From Acidipropionibacterium thoenii DSM 20276 (GTDB lineage Bacteria > Actinomycetota > Actinomycetes > Propionibacteriales > Propionibacteriaceae): a stretch of 64,000 bases of DNA. Positions 18,910-27,609 of the stretch are shown here, in pieces. The notes under the pieces are model-generated. The model saw nothing but the letters and a program-made list of their open reading frames with translations, made no database searches and was not told the DNA's origin. A program made the position numbers and the translations under genes. The first letter of the stretch is position 1. Each line of letters starts with the position of its first letter. The DNA lies in the NCBI RefSeq assembly GCF_000423445.1, contig NZ_AUHZ01000006.1:164746-228745 (forward strand), in the 5' to 3' direction.

Positions 18910-19871
18910 TGACTGAAGTTGGTGCTCGGGACGGCCGTGCCGTCCCGAGCCCCGGCTCCGCCAGCCCCAGTGGCCGGCGTCGCCGGGGCTCGCCGACAAG
19001 TGTCGGTGCCTGGCCGGTGGCATTCATCGGGCTGCTCATGCTGGGTGTGGCGGTCTTCTACTACTGGCCCATCGTCAAGAACCTCATCACCTCCTTCCAG
19101 CAGACCAACGCCTTCGGCGGTGACCCGCAGTTCGTCGGGTTCGACAACTACACCGCACTGTTCCAGGACCCGGGTCTGGGGCGCGCGATCGTCAACACCG
19201 TGCTGTACACCGTGATCCTGCTGCTGGGAGTTCCGCTCTCGGTCGCCATCTCGGCAATGATCGAGCTCAAGGGACTGCGGTTCAAGGGCCTGTACCGGAC
19301 CGTTTACTTCATGCCTTATCTGGCGATGCCGATGGCCGTGGCACAGGTCTGGAAGATTCTGTACAACGGCGATTTCGGACTCATCAACCAGGTGCTCAAA
19401 GGACTGAGGGTGAGCAATCCGCCGTACTGGCTGGTGACACCCTGGCTGGCGCTGATCTCGGTGTCGGTCTTCGGCCTGTGGTGTGCCATCGGGTTCAATG
19501 TCATCATCCTGTCCAGCGGTCTCAAGAGCATCCCGGTGGAGCTCTACGAGGCGGCCTCGATTGACGGCGCCACCGGCCTCAAGCAGTTTCGATGGATCAC
19601 TGTTCCGCTGCTGACACCGTCCATCTTCTTCCTCACCATCATGACGACGATCGGCGGGTTCCAGCTCTTCGACGCGATCTACGCGATGATCTCGCGAGGC
19701 AATCCGGTCGAACCGCAGACCCGATCACTGGTGAGGCTGTTCTACCAACAGGCTTTCGTCGACAGCAATCAGGGCGGTGGCGCGGCTATCGCGATCGTCA
19801 TCCTGGCAATGGTGGCGGTGGTCACCGTCATTCAGTTCATCGGCCAGAAGAAGTGGGTGAATTATGTCTGA
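18909..19871 (+). CDS. Sugar ABC transporter permease (MalF/UgpA type)
   Basis: A 320-aa inner-membrane permease with six or so helices. The EAA cytoplasmic loop that contacts the ATPase is ELYEAASIDGATGLKQFRWI followed by TVPLLTPS. A Pro/Ser/Arg-rich cytosolic tail of about 30 residues comes first. ATG 18909 shares one base with the preceding stop, with AAGGAG 6 nt upstream; the GTG just before it is less likely. It pairs with the permease at 19864 to form the channel of the importer. Confidence 0.9.
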   Translation: MTEVGARDGRAVPSPGSASPSGRRRRGSPTSVGAWPVAFIGLLMLGVAVFYYWPIVKNLITSFQQTNAFGGDPQFVGFDNYTALFQDPGLGRAIVNTVLYTVILLLGVPLSVAISAMIELKGLRFKGLYRTVYFMPYLAMPMAVAQVWKILYNGDFGLINQVLKGLRVSNPPYWLVTPWLALISVSVFGLWCAIGFNVIILSSGLKSIPVELYEAASIDGATGLKQFRWITVPLLTPSIFFLTIMTTIGGFQLFDAIYAMISRGNPVEPQTRSLVRLFYQQAFVDSNQGGGAAIAIVILAMVAVVTVIQFIGQKKWVNYV

Positions 19872-20736
19872 CTTCACCACCGCCGAGATAGCGAGGATGG
19901 CCAGCAAGCAAGGCCATACCTCGCAGCGGCGGTTCATCCCGGTGCACGTCCTGCTCATTCTCGGGGGCCTGTGCATGGTCTTCCCGTTCGTCTACCAGAT
20001 CCTCATGTCGCTGTCGACGAACTCGCAGATCCAAGCGGTGCCGCCACGGCTCATCCCGAAGAGCTGGGAGTGGGGCAATTACGCGAGCGTGTTCTCCAAG
20101 TTGCCCTTCATGCACCAGTTCTGGGTGTCAATCGAGATCACCGTGATGCGCACCGTGGTCCAGCTGGTGCTGTGCTCGATGGCCGGCTATGCCTTCGCCC
20201 GGATGAGGTTCAAGGGCCGCGGCGTCCTGTTCGGACTGCTGCTGGCCATTCTGATGGTTCCCGGTCAGTCCTATCTCATCGGCCAGTACCAGGTGGTCCA
20301 GAGTCTTGGCCTGCTGGAGACACCTTGGGGAATCGTGCTTCCCGGCTTCTTCTCGGCCTTCGGTGTCTTCCTGATGCGTCAGGGATTCATGAGCCTGCCG
20401 GTCGAGCTCGAGGAGGCTGCCAGATTGGATGGCTGCAATCCTTGGCAGACGTTCTGGCGGGTGATGTTCCCGTTGGTGACGCCGAGCCTGTTCGCGGTGG
20501 CGATCACCACGGTGCTGTGGTCCTGGAACGATCTGTTGTGGCCTCTGGTGGTCACCACTCGTGAGGAGTCGATGCCCTTGAGCGTCGGCATCGCCACTCT
20601 GGCCGGACAGCACGCCAGCGATTATGCGCTCATGATGGCCGCCTCAACGATGGCCATGGCGCCGATCTTCATCCTCTTCTTCAGCATGCAGAAGCGGGTC
20701 ATCGAGGGGCTGGCAACCTCCGGACTCAAGGGTTGA
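19864..20736 (+). CDS. Sugar ABC transporter permease (MalG/UgpE type)
   Basis: A 290-aa second permease of the same importer, starting 8 bp before the end of the first. The EAA loop is ELEEAARLDGCNPWQTFWRV, with MFPLVTPS next. The C-terminus ends in RVIEGLATSGLKG, the standard finish of MalG-type subunits. No ATPase gene follows. The next gene is an unrelated DedA protein with its own start signals, so the operon ends here. Confidence 0.9.
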   Translation: MSDFTTAEIARMASKQGHTSQRRFIPVHVLLILGGLCMVFPFVYQILMSLSTNSQIQAVPPRLIPKSWEWGNYASVFSKLPFMHQFWVSIEITVMRTVVQLVLCSMAGYAFARMRFKGRGVLFGLLLAILMVPGQSYLIGQYQVVQSLGLLETPWGIVLPGFFSAFGVFLMRQGFMSLPVELEEAARLDGCNPWQTFWRVMFPLVTPSLFAVAITTVLWSWNDLLWPLVVTTREESMPLSVGIATLAGQHASDYALMMAASTMAMAPIFILFFSMQKRVIEGLATSGLKG

Positions 20737-20764
20737 GGTACTGGCGACGGGTATCGTCGGTCAC

Positions 20765-21562
20765 ATGGATCGCCCCACCGACGAGCAGCTGGACCCCTGT
20801 CAGCAGGGGTCCGAAGAGCGCGTCGCAGACGCCTACGACGAGTCTGAGTCCGGTGTGACAGCCGTCCAGAATCCCGAGGAGGAGCCCTGGTGGCAGGACT
20901 CCGGGATGCCCTGGCACCAGAAGCCCACCAGAACCGACTACTGGTGCATGGGCTGGATCGGCGTCGTCGCCGTGTTCGGGATGGCGATGATCCCCCTCAA
21001 GGGATGGCTTCTCGGGCTGAGCCCGGACGTGATGATGGGCGTCTCCGGATCGCGGATCGGTGCGGCCGCGACCGGCGCGATGGTCTCGGTGGGGAAGTCG
21101 CCGCACTGGATCGCCTGGCTGGTGCTCGGCTCGCTGGTCTCTATCAAGCTCGACTGGGTCTACTGGTGGGCCGGCAAGCTGTGGGGGCGCGGCATGATCG
21201 AGGTCTGGGCCGGCAGCTCGGAGCGCGCCAGGAAGCGCTACGACCGGATGGAGAAATGGGCCGGCAAGCTCGGCTGGCTGGGGATCCTGATCGCCTACGC
21301 GCCGATCCCGCTACCGCTGATGCCGGTCGTCTTCGTGCTCTCCGGGGCCTCCGGGATGAAGCTACGCAGCTTCATGATCCTCAACTTCATCGCGGCCACG
21401 GCGTGGAACCTGGGGTTCATCGCCGCCGGATACGCGGTCGGCGACCCGATCGTCAACCTGTTGCAGGGATACGGGAAGATCGTCAACTACGTCACTGTCG
21501 CGTTGCTGATCGCCGTCCTGGTGCCGGGGTTCCTGAGGGTCGGCAGGAAGTCCGCGCGCTGA
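20765..21562 (+). CDS. DedA family membrane protein (VTT domain)
   Basis: A 265-aa protein with an acidic, Trp-containing cytosolic N-terminus of about 55 residues followed by four to five membrane segments. The DedA/VTT signature appears as GKLWGRGMIE, then a Gly-rich re-entrant stretch (WLGILIAYAPIPLPLMPVVF) and FIAATAWNLGF. DedA proteins help membrane homeostasis and recycle lipid carriers; the role here is inferred from the family. A TATCGT box 7 nt before the ATG and no ribosome site suggest leaderless translation. Confidence 0.75.
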   Translation: MDRPTDEQLDPCQQGSEERVADAYDESESGVTAVQNPEEEPWWQDSGMPWHQKPTRTDYWCMGWIGVVAVFGMAMIPLKGWLLGLSPDVMMGVSGSRIGAAATGAMVSVGKSPHWIAWLVLGSLVSIKLDWVYWWAGKLWGRGMIEVWAGSSERARKRYDRMEKWAGKLGWLGILIAYAPIPLPLMPVVFVLSGASGMKLRSFMILNFIAATAWNLGFIAAGYAVGDPIVNLLQGYGKIVNYVTVALLIAVLVPGFLRVGRKSAR

Positions 21563-21582
21563 GCCGGCTCCGGGAGGCGGCG

Positions 21583-22101
21583 TCAGTCCTGTTCCATCGC
21601 CGTGCGATATCCCCTCTCGACCTTGCTGTCGAAAGCCACCAGCACGATCCGGGTGACGACATCGGGGCGGGCCTGCTGACAGGTCTCCACGGCGATCCTG
21701 GTCGCCGGCTCGACCGGGTAGCCGTAGACCCCGGCCGAGATGCAGGGGAAGGCGATGCTGTAGGCACCCAGCTCGTCGGCGACCGCGATGCTGTTGCGGT
21801 AGCAGGCCGCCAGCTGACCGTCCTGGAGCCCCGATCCGTCCCATACCGGGCCGACGGTGTGGATCACCCATTTGGCCGGCAGGTTGCCTGCCGAGGTGGC
21901 CACCGCCGCCCCGATCGGCAGTCCTGAGCGGTATCGCGTCTGGCGGATCGCGCGGCACTCGATGTCCAGGATCGGCCCGGCTGCGCGGTGAATGGCACCG
22001 TCCACCCCGCCGCCCCCGGACAGCGCGGAGTTGGCGGCGTTGACGATGGCGTCGACCTTGAGTGTCGTGATGTCGGTTCGAAGGATCTCCACGCTGGCCA
22101 T
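21583..22101 (-). CDS. Macrodomain protein (O-acetyl-ADP-ribose deacetylase type)
   Basis: A 172-aa single macrodomain. The nucleotide-binding hallmark VDAIVNAANSALSGGGGVDG and the phosphate loop ISAGVYGYP are intact, as in YmdB-type enzymes that hydrolyse O-acetyl-ADP-ribose or remove ADP-ribose from proteins. The catalytic Asp region (GGGGVDGAIH) is present. ATG 22101 is preferred to an in-frame GTG 18 nt upstream; GAGAAT 6 nt before the ATG may be a -10 box. It lies downstream of a folP-like gene on the same strand. Confidence 0.88.
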   Translation of the reverse strand: MASVEILRTDITTLKVDAIVNAANSALSGGGGVDGAIHRAAGPILDIECRAIRQTRYRSGLPIGAAVATSAGNLPAKWVIHTVGPVWDGSGLQDGQLAACYRNSIAVADELGAYSIAFPCISAGVYGYPVEPATRIAVETCQQARPDVVTRIVLVAFDSKVERGYRTAMEQD

Positions 22102-22151
22102 GTGCGCATTCTCGCGCACGCAGCCGTGGGTGTCAGCCCCTCGCTGATGAC

Positions 22152-23045
22152 TCAGACTCCGCGGATCGCCTTGGCCGGCGGCCGGTCACCGCGGATCGAG
22201 GCCACCATGTCGGCCACCCGCCTGGTCGCCTGGACATCGTGGGCGCGGATCACGGTGGCCCCCAGCCAGGTCGCCACCGCCACCGAGGCCAGCGTTCCCT
22301 CCAGTCGGTCGTCGACCGGAAGGTCCAGCGTCTCCCCGACGAAGTCCTTGCGGGAGGCGGCCACCAGCACCGGGAAGCCCAGCGCCACGAACCGGTCGGT
22401 GGCGCGCAGGCAGGCCAGCGAGTCGGTCGTCGTCTTGCCGAAGTCGAGGGTCGGGTCGACGATGATCCGCTCGGCGGGGATCCCGATCGACAGATCGTGT
22501 GCGGCACTGCGGGTCAGCTCGGCCAGGGCGTCCGTCACCACTCCGTGCTCGTAGTGGACGTGATGCGGATCGGTGCGCGGCGGCAGCCCGCCGGTGTGCG
22601 AGACGACGTGGCCGGCCTCCAGCTCGGCCGCCACGGCGGCCAGCTCAGGGTCGGCACCCGCCCAGGTGTCGTTGACGACGTCGATCCAGTCCTGGCAGGC
22701 ACGCGCCACCGCGGAGCGCCAGGTGTCCAGACTGAGCAGGACCTCGGGATGCTCGGCGCGGGCCTTCTCCAGGAAGGGCGCCACCCGTGCGATCTCCTCC
22801 TCGGGGGAGACAGCGGGGCCGTCCTGACCGGCTCTTACACCTCCGACGTCGACGATGTCGGCGCCTTGGCCGGCCACCTCGTCCAGGCGGCGCAGGGCGT
22901 CGTCCAGGGTGTGGCGGGCCGGGGTGTAGAAGGAGTCGGGGGTGCGGTTGATGACTGCCATCAGCGCCGGATGGGATGCGTCGAAGCGTCGTTCACGCAG
23001 GATCAGCGCAGTTGGCTGATGTGATGTCGAGTCTGGGCCCAGCAC
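22152..23045 (-). CDS. Dihydropteroate synthase homologue, FolP2-like
   Basis: A 297-aa TIM-barrel protein of the dihydropteroate synthase family. It keeps MAVINRTPDSFY and a C-terminal RAHDV, but the usual ESTRPG loop after the first barrel Asp reads DVGGVRAGQDGPA and the SRKSF loop is SRKDF. The internal segments VSHTGGLPPRTDPH and FVGETLDLPVDDRLEGTLA resemble the mycobacterial FolP2 paralogue rather than the folate-pathway enzyme. It therefore may not make dihydropteroate. The GTG at 23045 is 5 bp after the upstream stop. Confidence 0.75.
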   Translation of the reverse strand: MLGPDSTSHQPTALILRERRFDASHPALMAVINRTPDSFYTPARHTLDDALRRLDEVAGQGADIVDVGGVRAGQDGPAVSPEEEIARVAPFLEKARAEHPEVLLSLDTWRSAVARACQDWIDVVNDTWAGADPELAAVAAELEAGHVVSHTGGLPPRTDPHHVHYEHGVVTDALAELTRSAAHDLSIGIPAERIIVDPTLDFGKTTTDSLACLRATDRFVALGFPVLVAASRKDFVGETLDLPVDDRLEGTLASVAVATWLGATVIRAHDVQATRRVADMVASIRGDRPPAKAIRGV

Positions 23046-23050
23046 GTTGC

Positions 23051-23635
23051 TCAGGCTACGCCCGCGGTGCCGGTCCAGGTGCGGGTGATGACCTCACCAT
23101 TGCCCAGCTCCAGGGTGAAGTCGCACTCGCGGTGGGTGCGTCCGTCCAGCACGGCGATGAGGACCCGCAGGGCATCGCCGTGCCCCACGACGACGACCTG
23201 GGCCGGTGGGTGGCCGTGGTCACACAACGCCAGGTCGGCGAGGAATGAGCGGCTGCGGGCAGCGACCTCGGCCAGCGACTCCCCGCCGCCCCAGCCCACA
23301 TCGGCGATGTCGATGCCCTCGGGCGCCGGTTCGGGGGTGAGCTGATCGGGGGTCAGGCCCTCCATGGCTCCCAGGTCCTGTTCCCGGAGGCGGGGATCGG
23401 GACGGATCGCCGAGCCCAGAGCAGCGGCGATCGGCGCGGCGGTCTGGAGGGCGCGCTCCTGGTCGCTGGAGAACACCGGGGTGCCGGGGGCCACCAGGCC
23501 GGCGACGCGGCCGGCGGCCTGGTGGGCCTGCTGCTGCCCCAGGCCGCTGAGCGGAACGTCCATCCGCTGGCCCTGCAGACGATGCTCCAGGTTCCAGGTG
23601 GACTGGCCGTGACGGACCAGCACGATGAGGGTCAC
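23051..23635 (-). CDS. Histidine phosphatase family protein
   Basis: A 194-aa protein of the phosphoglycerate mutase-like histidine phosphatase superfamily. The catalytic RHGQSTWN motif is at residues 8-15, with partner residues in SSDQERALQTA and a second His in VVGHGDALRVL. Such small members dephosphorylate sugars or phosphoglycerates, and the substrate is not readable. GTG 23635 has TAGCCT 7 nt upstream and no ribosome site, so it is probably leaderless. It is followed within 5 bp by the FolP2-like gene. Confidence 0.85.
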   Translation of the reverse strand: MTLIVLVRHGQSTWNLEHRLQGQRMDVPLSGLGQQQAHQAAGRVAGLVAPGTPVFSSDQERALQTAAPIAAALGSAIRPDPRLREQDLGAMEGLTPDQLTPEPAPEGIDIADVGWGGGESLAEVAARSRSFLADLALCDHGHPPAQVVVVGHGDALRVLIAVLDGRTHRECDFTLELGNGEVITRTWTGTAGVA

Positions 23636-23862
23636 GGGCGAGAGGCTACCTGCCGGCCCGGAGTCACTGGACCTCCCTGCGCAGGGTGAGAGTCGTGCCG
23701 ACGACTGCCGCCTGGCTCACGGGTTCCTCCTCAAGGACACTGCGCCCGACCGGAGGATCGAGATGACTCGGTCTGTGGCGGTACACCCTCTCGCCGACCG
23801 TCCTCGGGCGGGTGATCGCCACCTCCGAGCTCCCGGATCCGGGACAGGAATGAACCCGGTCA

Positions 23863-24012
23863 GGGGCGGACCGCCGGCTGGATTATCCAGAGGCCGGTCG
23901 GTATGTGGCCGATTTCGGGCGCACTGCGTGGTGGGTCGCCCCGAAGTCGGTCGGGGCCGGGCCGCGGACTGGATTATCCAGAGGCCGGTCGATATATGGC
24001 CGATTCCGGGGC
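23863..24012. repeat. Direct repeat pair carrying CTGGATTATCCAG palindromes before cbiB
   Basis: The 412-bp gap between the phosphatase and cbiB (23636-24047) has no gene. Two copies of a roughly 55-bp unit, 91 bp apart, share CTGGATTATCCAG (23878-23890 and 23969-23981), AGAGGCCGGTCG and TGGCCGATT. The 13-mer is a perfect dyad around a central T. Between the copies, GGCCGATTTCGGGCG pairs imperfectly with CGCCCCGAAGTCGGTC, so the region can fold. The second copy ends about 40 bp before the cbiB start. It could be an operator pair or a small dispersed palindromic element. Confidence 0.7.
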
Positions 24013-24047
24013 AGCTCCCGGCCGCGGCACCTTGGTAGGTTGACGCC

Positions 24048-25112
24048 ATGGCGTTCACCCCACATCGCAGACTCGGAGCCGGACTGCTGGCCAGGGGGGC
24101 CGGGATCGCGCTGGGGATCCTCGCCGACCGCCTCATCGCCGATCCACAACGTCACCACCCGGTCGCCTGTTTCGGGTCGATGGCCGATGCCCTCCAGAGG
24201 CGGGTCTGGGCCGACTCGGTGCCGCGCGGCGCCATCTACTGCGCCGCCTGCCTGAGCCCACTGGCGGTCCTGGGGATCGCCGCAGACCGGGCCACCCGCG
24301 ACCACCCGGTGGCCCGCACGCTGAGCACCGCAGCCGCGACCTGGGCCGTCGTCGGCGCCACCTCGCTGGCTCGTGAGGGGGACACGATGGCCTCTCGGCT
24401 GGCCGCCAAGGACCTCGCCGGCGCCCGCAGCCAGCTCTCCCACCTGTGCGGACGCGACCCCAGCTCGCTGGACGAGCCGGAACTGGCCCGCGCCACCGTC
24501 GAGTCGATGGCCGAGAACACCGCCGACGCCGCGGTCGCCTCCATCTTCTGGGGTGCACTGGCCGGCCTCCCCGGAATGCTGGTGCACCGTGGCGCCAACA
24601 CCCTGGATGCCATGGTCGGCCACCACAACGACCGATTCGAGCACTTCGGCCGGGTTCCGGCGCGGCTGGACGACCTCCTCGACCTCGCCCCGGCCCGGAT
24701 CACCGGGGTGCTGGCCTGCCTGCTGGCCCCGATGATCGACGGGGACCGGCGACGCAGCCTGTTCGTGATGGCCCGCGACCACTCCCACCACCCCAGCCCC
24801 AACGGCGGCTGGTGCGAGTCCGCCTGGGCCGGTGCCCTCGGCGTCACCCTGGGCGGGCGCAACCTCTACTACGGCTCCCGGGTCGAACACCGCCCGCTGC
24901 TCGGGGACGGCCCGAGGCCGACCGCCGGCAAGGTCGGTGATGCCGCCCGACTGGTCCAGGCAGTCACCTTCGCCGCCACCGGGATCGCCGCGGGCAGCCT
25001 GGCGGTCGCCGGTCATCTGCTGTTCTACGGCGGGGTGATCCCGCACCGAGCGGCCCCCTCCGGGGCCACCCGGTGCCAGCGGTCGGCGGCCCGGAGGGAG
25101 GCGGCGCGATGA
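24048..25112 (+). CDS. cbiB: Adenosylcobinamide-phosphate synthase CbiB
   Basis: A 354-aa membrane protein that attaches aminopropanol (or its phosphate) to adenosylcobyric acid in B12 synthesis. Diagnostic stretches are ATVESMAENTADAAVASIFW, ANTLDAMVGH and DHSHHPSPNGGWCESAWAGA. Several hydrophobic helices are present. A TAGGTT box 6 nt before the ATG fits a leaderless start. The stop overlaps the cbiP start (ATGA). The C-terminal tail of about 20 residues is basic and probably disordered. Confidence 0.92.
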   Translation: MAFTPHRRLGAGLLARGAGIALGILADRLIADPQRHHPVACFGSMADALQRRVWADSVPRGAIYCAACLSPLAVLGIAADRATRDHPVARTLSTAAATWAVVGATSLAREGDTMASRLAAKDLAGARSQLSHLCGRDPSSLDEPELARATVESMAENTADAAVASIFWGALAGLPGMLVHRGANTLDAMVGHHNDRFEHFGRVPARLDDLLDLAPARITGVLACLLAPMIDGDRRRSLFVMARDHSHHPSPNGGWCESAWAGALGVTLGGRNLYYGSRVEHRPLLGDGPRPTAGKVGDAARLVQAVTFAATGIAAGSLAVAGHLLFYGGVIPHRAAPSGATRCQRSAARREAAR

Positions 25113-26575
25113 CTGGAATCCTCATCGCCGGAACCTCCTCGGACGCCGGGAAGTCACTGGTGGTCACCGCCCTGTGCCGGGCGGCGGCCCGCCGGGGAAT
25201 CGACGTGGCCCCCTTCAAGGCCCAGAACATGTCTAACAACTCGATGGTCTGCGCCGACGGCGCCGAGATCGGTCGGGCGCAGTATCTCCAGGCCCAGGCG
25301 GCCGGCGTCGAGCCCACCTCGGCGATGAACCCGGTGCTGCTGAAACCCGGCACCGACCGACGGTCCTTCGTGGTGCTGCGCGGCCACCCCGGCGGCTCCC
25401 TGGAGGCCGGGGAGTACACCACCGGCCGGCGTCATCTCGCAGAGGCCGCCTTCGCCGCCTATGACGAGCTGTCCGCCGCCCACCAGCTGGTGGTCTGCGA
25501 GGGGGCCGGCTCCCCGGCCGAGATCAACCTGCGCCGGGGGGACTACGTCAACCTGGGCCTGGCGGAGGCCAAGAACCTGCCGATGGTGCTGGTCGGAGAC
25601 ATCGACCGCGGCGGGGTGCTGGCCTCCATCTACGGCACCTGGGCGCTGCTCGACGACCACGACCGCTCCCATCTGGCCGGCTACCTCATCAACAAGTTCC
25701 GTGGCGACGAGGCCGTGCTGAGCCCCGGCCTCGAGGAGATCACCCGCCGCAGCGGACTGCCCTGCCTCGGCGTGCTGCCCTGGGTCGACGGCGTCTGGCT
25801 GGACGGGGAGGATGCCCTGGAGGTGGGCCGCTGGCGCCACGAGGGAGAGTCCACCGAGCCGAACGCACTGCGGGTGGCGGTGGTCCGGCTGCCGCGGATC
25901 TCCAATGCGACCGATGTCGACGCGCTGGCCGGGGAGCCCGGCGTCGATGTCCAGGTCAGTGTCAACCCGGCCACCTGCGCTCAGGCCGATGTCGTGGTGC
26001 TGCCCGGATCCCGGGCCACCGTCTCCGATCTCGAGTGGCTGCGCTCCACCGGCATCGCTGCGGTGATCGCCGACCGGGCCGCTGCCGGGCGCACCGTGGT
26101 CGGTATCTGCGGCGGCTACCAGATGCTGTCGCAGCTCATCGTCGACCCCGAGGGTGAGGAGGCCGCTCCCGGATCGCGGATCGAGGGGCTCGGGCTGCTG
26201 CCGGTGGAGGTGAACTTCGCCGCCGACAAGGTGACCACTCTGTCCCAGGGGTCCTGGCGCGATATCCCGGTGGGCGGCTATGAGATCCATCACGGCTGCT
26301 GCACGGTCCTCCCGCAGAGCCGCGACCAGGTCGAGCCCTTCCTGGACGGCTGCCGGGTCGGATCGGTCTGGGGGACGATGTGGCACGGCGCCTTCGAGTG
26401 CGACGCCTTCCGCCGCGCCTGGCTGGAGCAGGCCGCCGCCGAGGCCGGCATCGACTGGCACGCCGATCATGCGGCCACCGGCTACCAGGCGCGCCGGGGC
26501 CAGATGATCGACACCCTGGCCGACGCCCTGGAGGCTCATGTCGATGTCGGCGGACTGCTGGATCTGGCGCGCTGA
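25109..26575 (+). CDS. cbiP: Cobyric acid synthase (glutamine-hydrolysing)
   Basis: A 488-aa amidotransferase that amidates four side chains of adenosylcobyrinic a,c-diamide. The N-terminal dethiobiotin-synthase-like ATPase domain has GTSSDAGKSLVV and KAQNMSNNS; the C-terminal class I glutaminase domain has the nucleophile Cys in VVGICGGYQML and the His in TMWHGAFECD. ATG 25109 overlaps the cbiB stop by 4 nt with GGAGG upstream, so the pair is translationally coupled. Confidence 0.94.
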   Translation: MTGILIAGTSSDAGKSLVVTALCRAAARRGIDVAPFKAQNMSNNSMVCADGAEIGRAQYLQAQAAGVEPTSAMNPVLLKPGTDRRSFVVLRGHPGGSLEAGEYTTGRRHLAEAAFAAYDELSAAHQLVVCEGAGSPAEINLRRGDYVNLGLAEAKNLPMVLVGDIDRGGVLASIYGTWALLDDHDRSHLAGYLINKFRGDEAVLSPGLEEITRRSGLPCLGVLPWVDGVWLDGEDALEVGRWRHEGESTEPNALRVAVVRLPRISNATDVDALAGEPGVDVQVSVNPATCAQADVVVLPGSRATVSDLEWLRSTGIAAVIADRAAAGRTVVGICGGYQMLSQLIVDPEGEEAAPGSRIEGLGLLPVEVNFAADKVTTLSQGSWRDIPVGGYEIHHGCCTVLPQSRDQVEPFLDGCRVGSVWGTMWHGAFECDAFRRAWLEQAAAEAGIDWHADHAATGYQARRGQMIDTLADALEAHVDVGGLLDLAR

Positions 26576-26701
26576 CCAGGCCAAGGCGCCCGCTCCGCAC
26601 CTCCCCATCGCACCGGTTCGAGGCTGCTGAACCGCGGGAACCGTCCCCGGCACCGGCATCGACGTCCACCCACAGGGCCTGGACAGCCGCAGCCCCAGCC
26701 G

Positions 26702-26802
26702 ATGTGGGAGACTGGGCCCGCGTCCATCGACGAGGAATCCGGTGAGAGTCCGGAGCGGTCCCGCCACTGTGACCCTGGGAAGGGCAGCCAGACACTCCGA
26801 TG
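26702..26802 (+). promoter_or_regulatory. Cobalamin (B12) riboswitch upstream of cbiL
   Basis: The 272-bp leader between cbiP and cbiL holds the conserved cobalamin-riboswitch core: GGAATCCGGTGAGAGTCCGG at 26734-26753, then GGTCCCGCCACTGTGA and the B12-box segment GGCAGCCAGACACTCC. GGGAG near 26706 can pair with CTCC near 26797 to close the outer stem. The P7-P10 region is short, as in compact actinobacterial versions. The ribosome site of cbiL (GAGGAGG) is about 35 nt downstream, so control is probably by translation. Upstream sequence 26576-26701 shows nothing clear. Confidence 0.88.
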
Positions 26803-26847
26803 CCACGCAGCGAGCACAGTTCGGGCGAGAGACCTGAGGAGGCCGGC

Positions 26848-27609
26848 ATGAGCCATGCCACCCACCCTGCACACAGCCTGGTCGGCGTCGGGGTGGGACC
26901 CGGCGACCCCGAGCTCGTCACCCTCAAGGCGGTGCGAGTCCTCAGCCACGCCGATGTCGTCCTGGTGCCGGCCACCGAGGCCTCCGCGGATGGCCCCGGC
27001 CGGGCCGAACAGATCGTGCGCGCAGCGTGTCCAACACTTCGCGGCGAGATCGTCAGGGTGCCCTTCTCGATGGCCCAGAAGCGCGGTGTCGGCCCCGCAC
27101 GCATCGAGTCCTGGCAGGCATCGGCCGACGCCGCCATCGCGGCCTTCCAGGCGGGCGCGGGCACCGTGGCACTGGCCACCGTCGGGGATCCCGGCGTCTT
27201 CTCCACCTTCAGCTACCTGCGCGGCAGCGTCGAGGAGCGGATGCCCGGGGTGCGGGTGAGCCTGGTGCCCGGCATCACCGCTATGCAGGCGCTGGCCGCG
27301 GCCGCCACCACCCCGCTGGTCGAGGGCCACGAGATCCTCGCCCTGGTGCCCGCCACCGTCGGCCCCGAGGCCCTCGGGCAGGTCCTCGACCTGGCCGACT
27401 CGGTGACTGTCTACAAGGGCGGGCGCACCCTCCCGGCGGTCCTCGACCAGATCCGCAGCCGAGGCCGTGACGCCGTGCTGGGCACCGACGTCTCGCTGGA
27501 CTCCGAGCAGCTGATCGGGCTGGAGGAGGTCGCTGAGGGGGCCACGCTGCCCTACTTCTCGACGGTGATGAGCGCCCCGGTCCGCACCATGACAGGAGGA
27601 AGCCTGTGA
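26848..27609 (+). CDS. cbiL: (Cobalt-)precorrin-2 C20-methyltransferase
   Basis: A 253-aa SAM-dependent corrin methyltransferase, the first committed methylation of the ring. The family start GVGVGPGDPELVTLKAVRVL is present, followed by VALATVGDPGVFSTF and VPGITAMQA. ATG 26848 has GAGGAGG 8 nt upstream and sits just after the B12 riboswitch. The CbiL name is used because the cluster is of the anaerobic (CbiG/CbiX) type; CobI is the aerobic equivalent. The stop overlaps cbiF by 4 nt. Confidence 0.92.
   Translation: MSHATHPAHSLVGVGVGPGDPELVTLKAVRVLSHADVVLVPATEASADGPGRAEQIVRAACPTLRGEIVRVPFSMAQKRGVGPARIESWQASADAAIAAFQAGAGTVALATVGDPGVFSTFSYLRGSVEERMPGVRVSLVPGITAMQALAAAATTPLVEGHEILALVPATVGPEALGQVLDLADSVTVYKGGRTLPAVLDQIRSRGRDAVLGTDVSLDSEQLIGLEEVAEGATLPYFSTVMSAPVRTMTGGSL

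Noticed and set aside
26800..26847. An earlier cbiL start at ATG 26800
   Set aside because: It lies at the edge of the riboswitch core and lacks a ribosome site; ATG 26848 has GAGGAGG upstream.
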